Shown: positions 62,743 to 64,000 of the stretch, in pieces
Position numbering within the stretch: position 1 is the stretch's first letter
How the letters are laid out: every line of letters starts with the position of its first letter
NCBI RefSeq assembly: GCF_005843925.1
Contig: NZ_VCBC01000016.1
Span: 27,150-91,149 of the forward strand
Length of the DNA: 64,000 nt
From: Thalassotalea litorea
GTDB taxonomy: Bacteria > Pseudomonadota > Gammaproteobacteria > Enterobacterales > Alteromonadaceae
Direction: 5' to 3'
Translations under genes and position numbers: made by a program
Notes under the pieces: generated by a model
Told to the model about the DNA's origin: nothing
Databases searched by the model: none
Seen by the model: the letters and a program-made list of their open reading frames with translations, nothing else

Positions 62743-63909
62743 TTGATCCGTTTTCCTACTCCTGAACGACCTCAGTGGCAAGAAAAAGCCGACCAGTTCG
62801 GCTTTCATTTCCATACTATGTATGGCGAGCCCTATTGGGATGAGAGTCATTATTACCAGTTCTCTCTGGAGCAAATCGAACAAGATCTCGAACAACCCAC
62901 CGAAGCGATTCATCAGCTTTGCCTAGAGGCCGTAGAGCGGGTCCTTAATAACAACGACCTACTCGCCAAATTCCAGATACCAGAGGCTTTCTGGGGATGG
63001 ATCAAATCCTCCTGGGAGAATCGTGACCCATGTCTGTATGCCCGACTCGATCTGGCATACAACGGCACCGCGCCGGCAAAACTCTATGAAAACAATGCCG
63101 ACACACCCACCAGCTTATATGAATCAGGGTTTTGGCAATGGTTATGGCTGGAAGATAAAGTCAATCGCGGTGATATTCTTCGCAATGCCGACCAGTTTAA
63201 TAGTCTGCAAGAAAAACTGGTACATCGCTTTGCACAGCTAAGAGCTGCTAACCCGGACGATACCTTACATTTTGCCTGTTGTCAGGATACCGATGAAGAC
63301 CGCGGCACCGTGCAATATTTACAAGACTGTGCCGAAGAGGCTGGTATTGAATGCAAGTTTGTCTTTATCGAAGACATTGGCCATGGCGAAGGGGATGTTT
63401 TCACAGATTTAGACGATCAGGTAATCACCTGGATGTTCAAACTCTATCCCTGGGAGTTTATGCTGCGAGAAGAGTATGCGCCGTTACTGCTAACGAGCAA
63501 TGTAAAATGGCTAGAGCCACCATGGAAAGCCATTATTTCCAATAAAGCGATTTTGCCTGTTTTATGGGAGATGTTTCCCAATCATGAAAACCTATTGCCC
63601 GCCTATTTCACCGAACAAGAAGCAGAACAACATTTAAGCCGTTATGTGAAAAAACCGATTTTTGCCCGAGAAGGGGCTAATGTCAGTATATTTCAGGATG
63701 GCGAGAAGATCGTAAGCTCCGATGGTCCATACGGCGAGGAAGGCTTTATCTTTCAGGACTATTACCCGATGCCGAAATTTGGCGACGACTATACGCTGAT
63801 TGGTTCTTGGTTAGTGGATGAAGTGGCGAGTGGTTTGTCGATTCGCGAAGACAAGGCGCTTATCACTCAGGATTTGTCCCGGTTTATTCCTCACGTTATT
63901 GTCGGATAA
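62743..63909 (+). CDS. Glutathionylspermidine-synthase-like ATP-grasp ligase (YjfC/YgiC type)
   Basis: A 388-aa cytoplasmic protein. The ATP-grasp fold of the C-terminal domain of GspS is shown by [67 protein letters not shown] and [17 protein letters not shown]. There is no amidase domain, so it is of the YgiC/YjfC type, whose substrate is unknown. The start is TTG at 62743, 2 bp after the previous stop. A mostly complete reading to 63909 with a normal C-terminus is present. Confidence 0.92.
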   Translation: MIRFPTPERPQWQEKADQFGFHFHTMYGEPYWDESHYYQFSLEQIEQDLEQPTEAIHQLCLEAVERVLNNNDLLAKFQIPEAFWGWIKSSWENRDPCLYARLDLAYNGTAPAKLYENNADTPTSLYESGFWQWLWLEDKVNRGDILRNADQFNSLQEKLVHRFAQLRAANPDDTLHFACCQDTDEDRGTVQYLQDCAEEAGIECKFVFIEDIGHGEGDVFTDLDDQVITWMFKLYPWEFMLREEYAPLLLTSNVKWLEPPWKAIISNKAILPVLWEMFPNHENLLPAYFTEQEAEQHLSRYVKKPIFAREGANVSIFQDGEKIVSSDGPYGEEGFIFQDYYPMPKFGDDYTLIGSWLVDEVASGLSIREDKALITQDLSRFIPHVIVG

Positions 63910-64000
63910 CGTGAGTCTCACCGCATCTTATACCAATCCCATTAAGTTTGTGCACAACTCAGAGTTAGGGCAGAGGTTCAGTTACAACATAGATTTCGTT
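63910..64000. other. Right edge, non-coding
   Basis: 91 bp after the ATP-grasp gene. The word TATACCAATCCCATTAAG is reminiscent of dispersed repeats in this bacterial group, but the copy is cut by the window edge. No gene or terminator is evident. Confidence 0.3.

Noticed and set aside
63930..64000. Possible end of an insertion sequence at the right edge
   Set aside because: Only about 70 bp are visible, with no terminal inverted repeat or transposase frame; the resemblance to dispersed repeats is from memory only.

Overview
The window looks like a chromosomal segment from a marine gammaproteobacterium of the Alteromonadales, probably Colwelliaceae-like (Thalassotalea/Thalassomonas type). 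The placement rests on a MutH gene, gammaproteobacterial synteny (rpsT opposite murJ-ribF-ileS; mutH opposite rppH-ptsP, with lgt-thyA further along), GlyGly-CTERM and PEP-CTERM sorting tails, and many intergenic hairpin repeats. It is inferred from gene content and protein character, not from a search.

Layout. 0-4.1 kb: ileS (partial), ribF and murJ on the minus strand, rpsT on the plus strand. 4.4-10.3 kb: thyA, lgt, a TSUP permease, ptsP and rppH on the minus strand. 10.4-12.1 kb: mutH, and convergent with it an aldose-1-epimerase-like gene. 12.3-25.5 kb: a complete Tad/Flp pilus locus of 14 codirectional minus-strand genes, read from the flp pilin (25449) to tadD (12291): flp, tadV, an AAA ATPase, rcpC/cpaB, secretin, small lipoprotein, tadG-like, two tadE/F-like genes, tadZ, tadA, tadB, tadC, tadD. 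Behind it lie an L,D-transpeptidase and an AraC regulator. The regulator's N-terminal half resembles the receiver-like part of TadZ/CpaE, so it may be a dedicated pilus regulator.

28.3-36 kb is the least ordinary region. It holds a small membrane protein, a membrane-anchored alkaline-phosphatase-superfamily transferase, a truncated paralogue of it, a second AT-rich enzyme of that superfamily, a two-domain protein (kinase-like N-terminus plus SAM methyltransferase), a tiny secreted/membrane protein whose mature end starts YLDPGTGS, and a GNAT acetyltransferase. I propose that this set modifies a surface glycan or envelope polymer, and it is my main candidate for an undescribed system.

36.5-50.2 kb carries dispersed metabolic and envelope genes: a GH13 enzyme, a large M1 peptidase, a DUF6702-like protein, an unrecognised 389-aa protein, a MipA/OmpV porin-like protein, a YdeP-type molybdopterin oxidoreductase, an NTF2-like protein, a DUF2750 protein and a YitT-type membrane protein. 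50.8-59.4 kb carries a very large secreted subtilase with a GlyGly-CTERM tail, a DUF885 zinc-peptidase-like protein and a PEP-CTERM protein. 59.9-63.9 kb is a five-gene plus-strand operon: K+ channel/TrkA-N protein, DUF2491, DUF350, DUF1190 and a GspS-like ATP-grasp ligase, comparable to E. coli yjfKLMC.

The intergenic DNA is rich in structured repeats: arrays of short hairpins separated by a GTAC-containing linker (4.2, 9.6 and 41.8 kb), GTGACA-box/hairpin elements (36.0-36.4, 43.4-43.6, 44.45-44.55 and 58.6 kb) including a 108-bp tandem repeat, and a two-hairpin element present in six copies (43.76-44.35 and 50.48-50.66 kb) whose stem shows a compensatory base-pair change. No tRNA, rRNA, CRISPR array or complete insertion sequence was seen.
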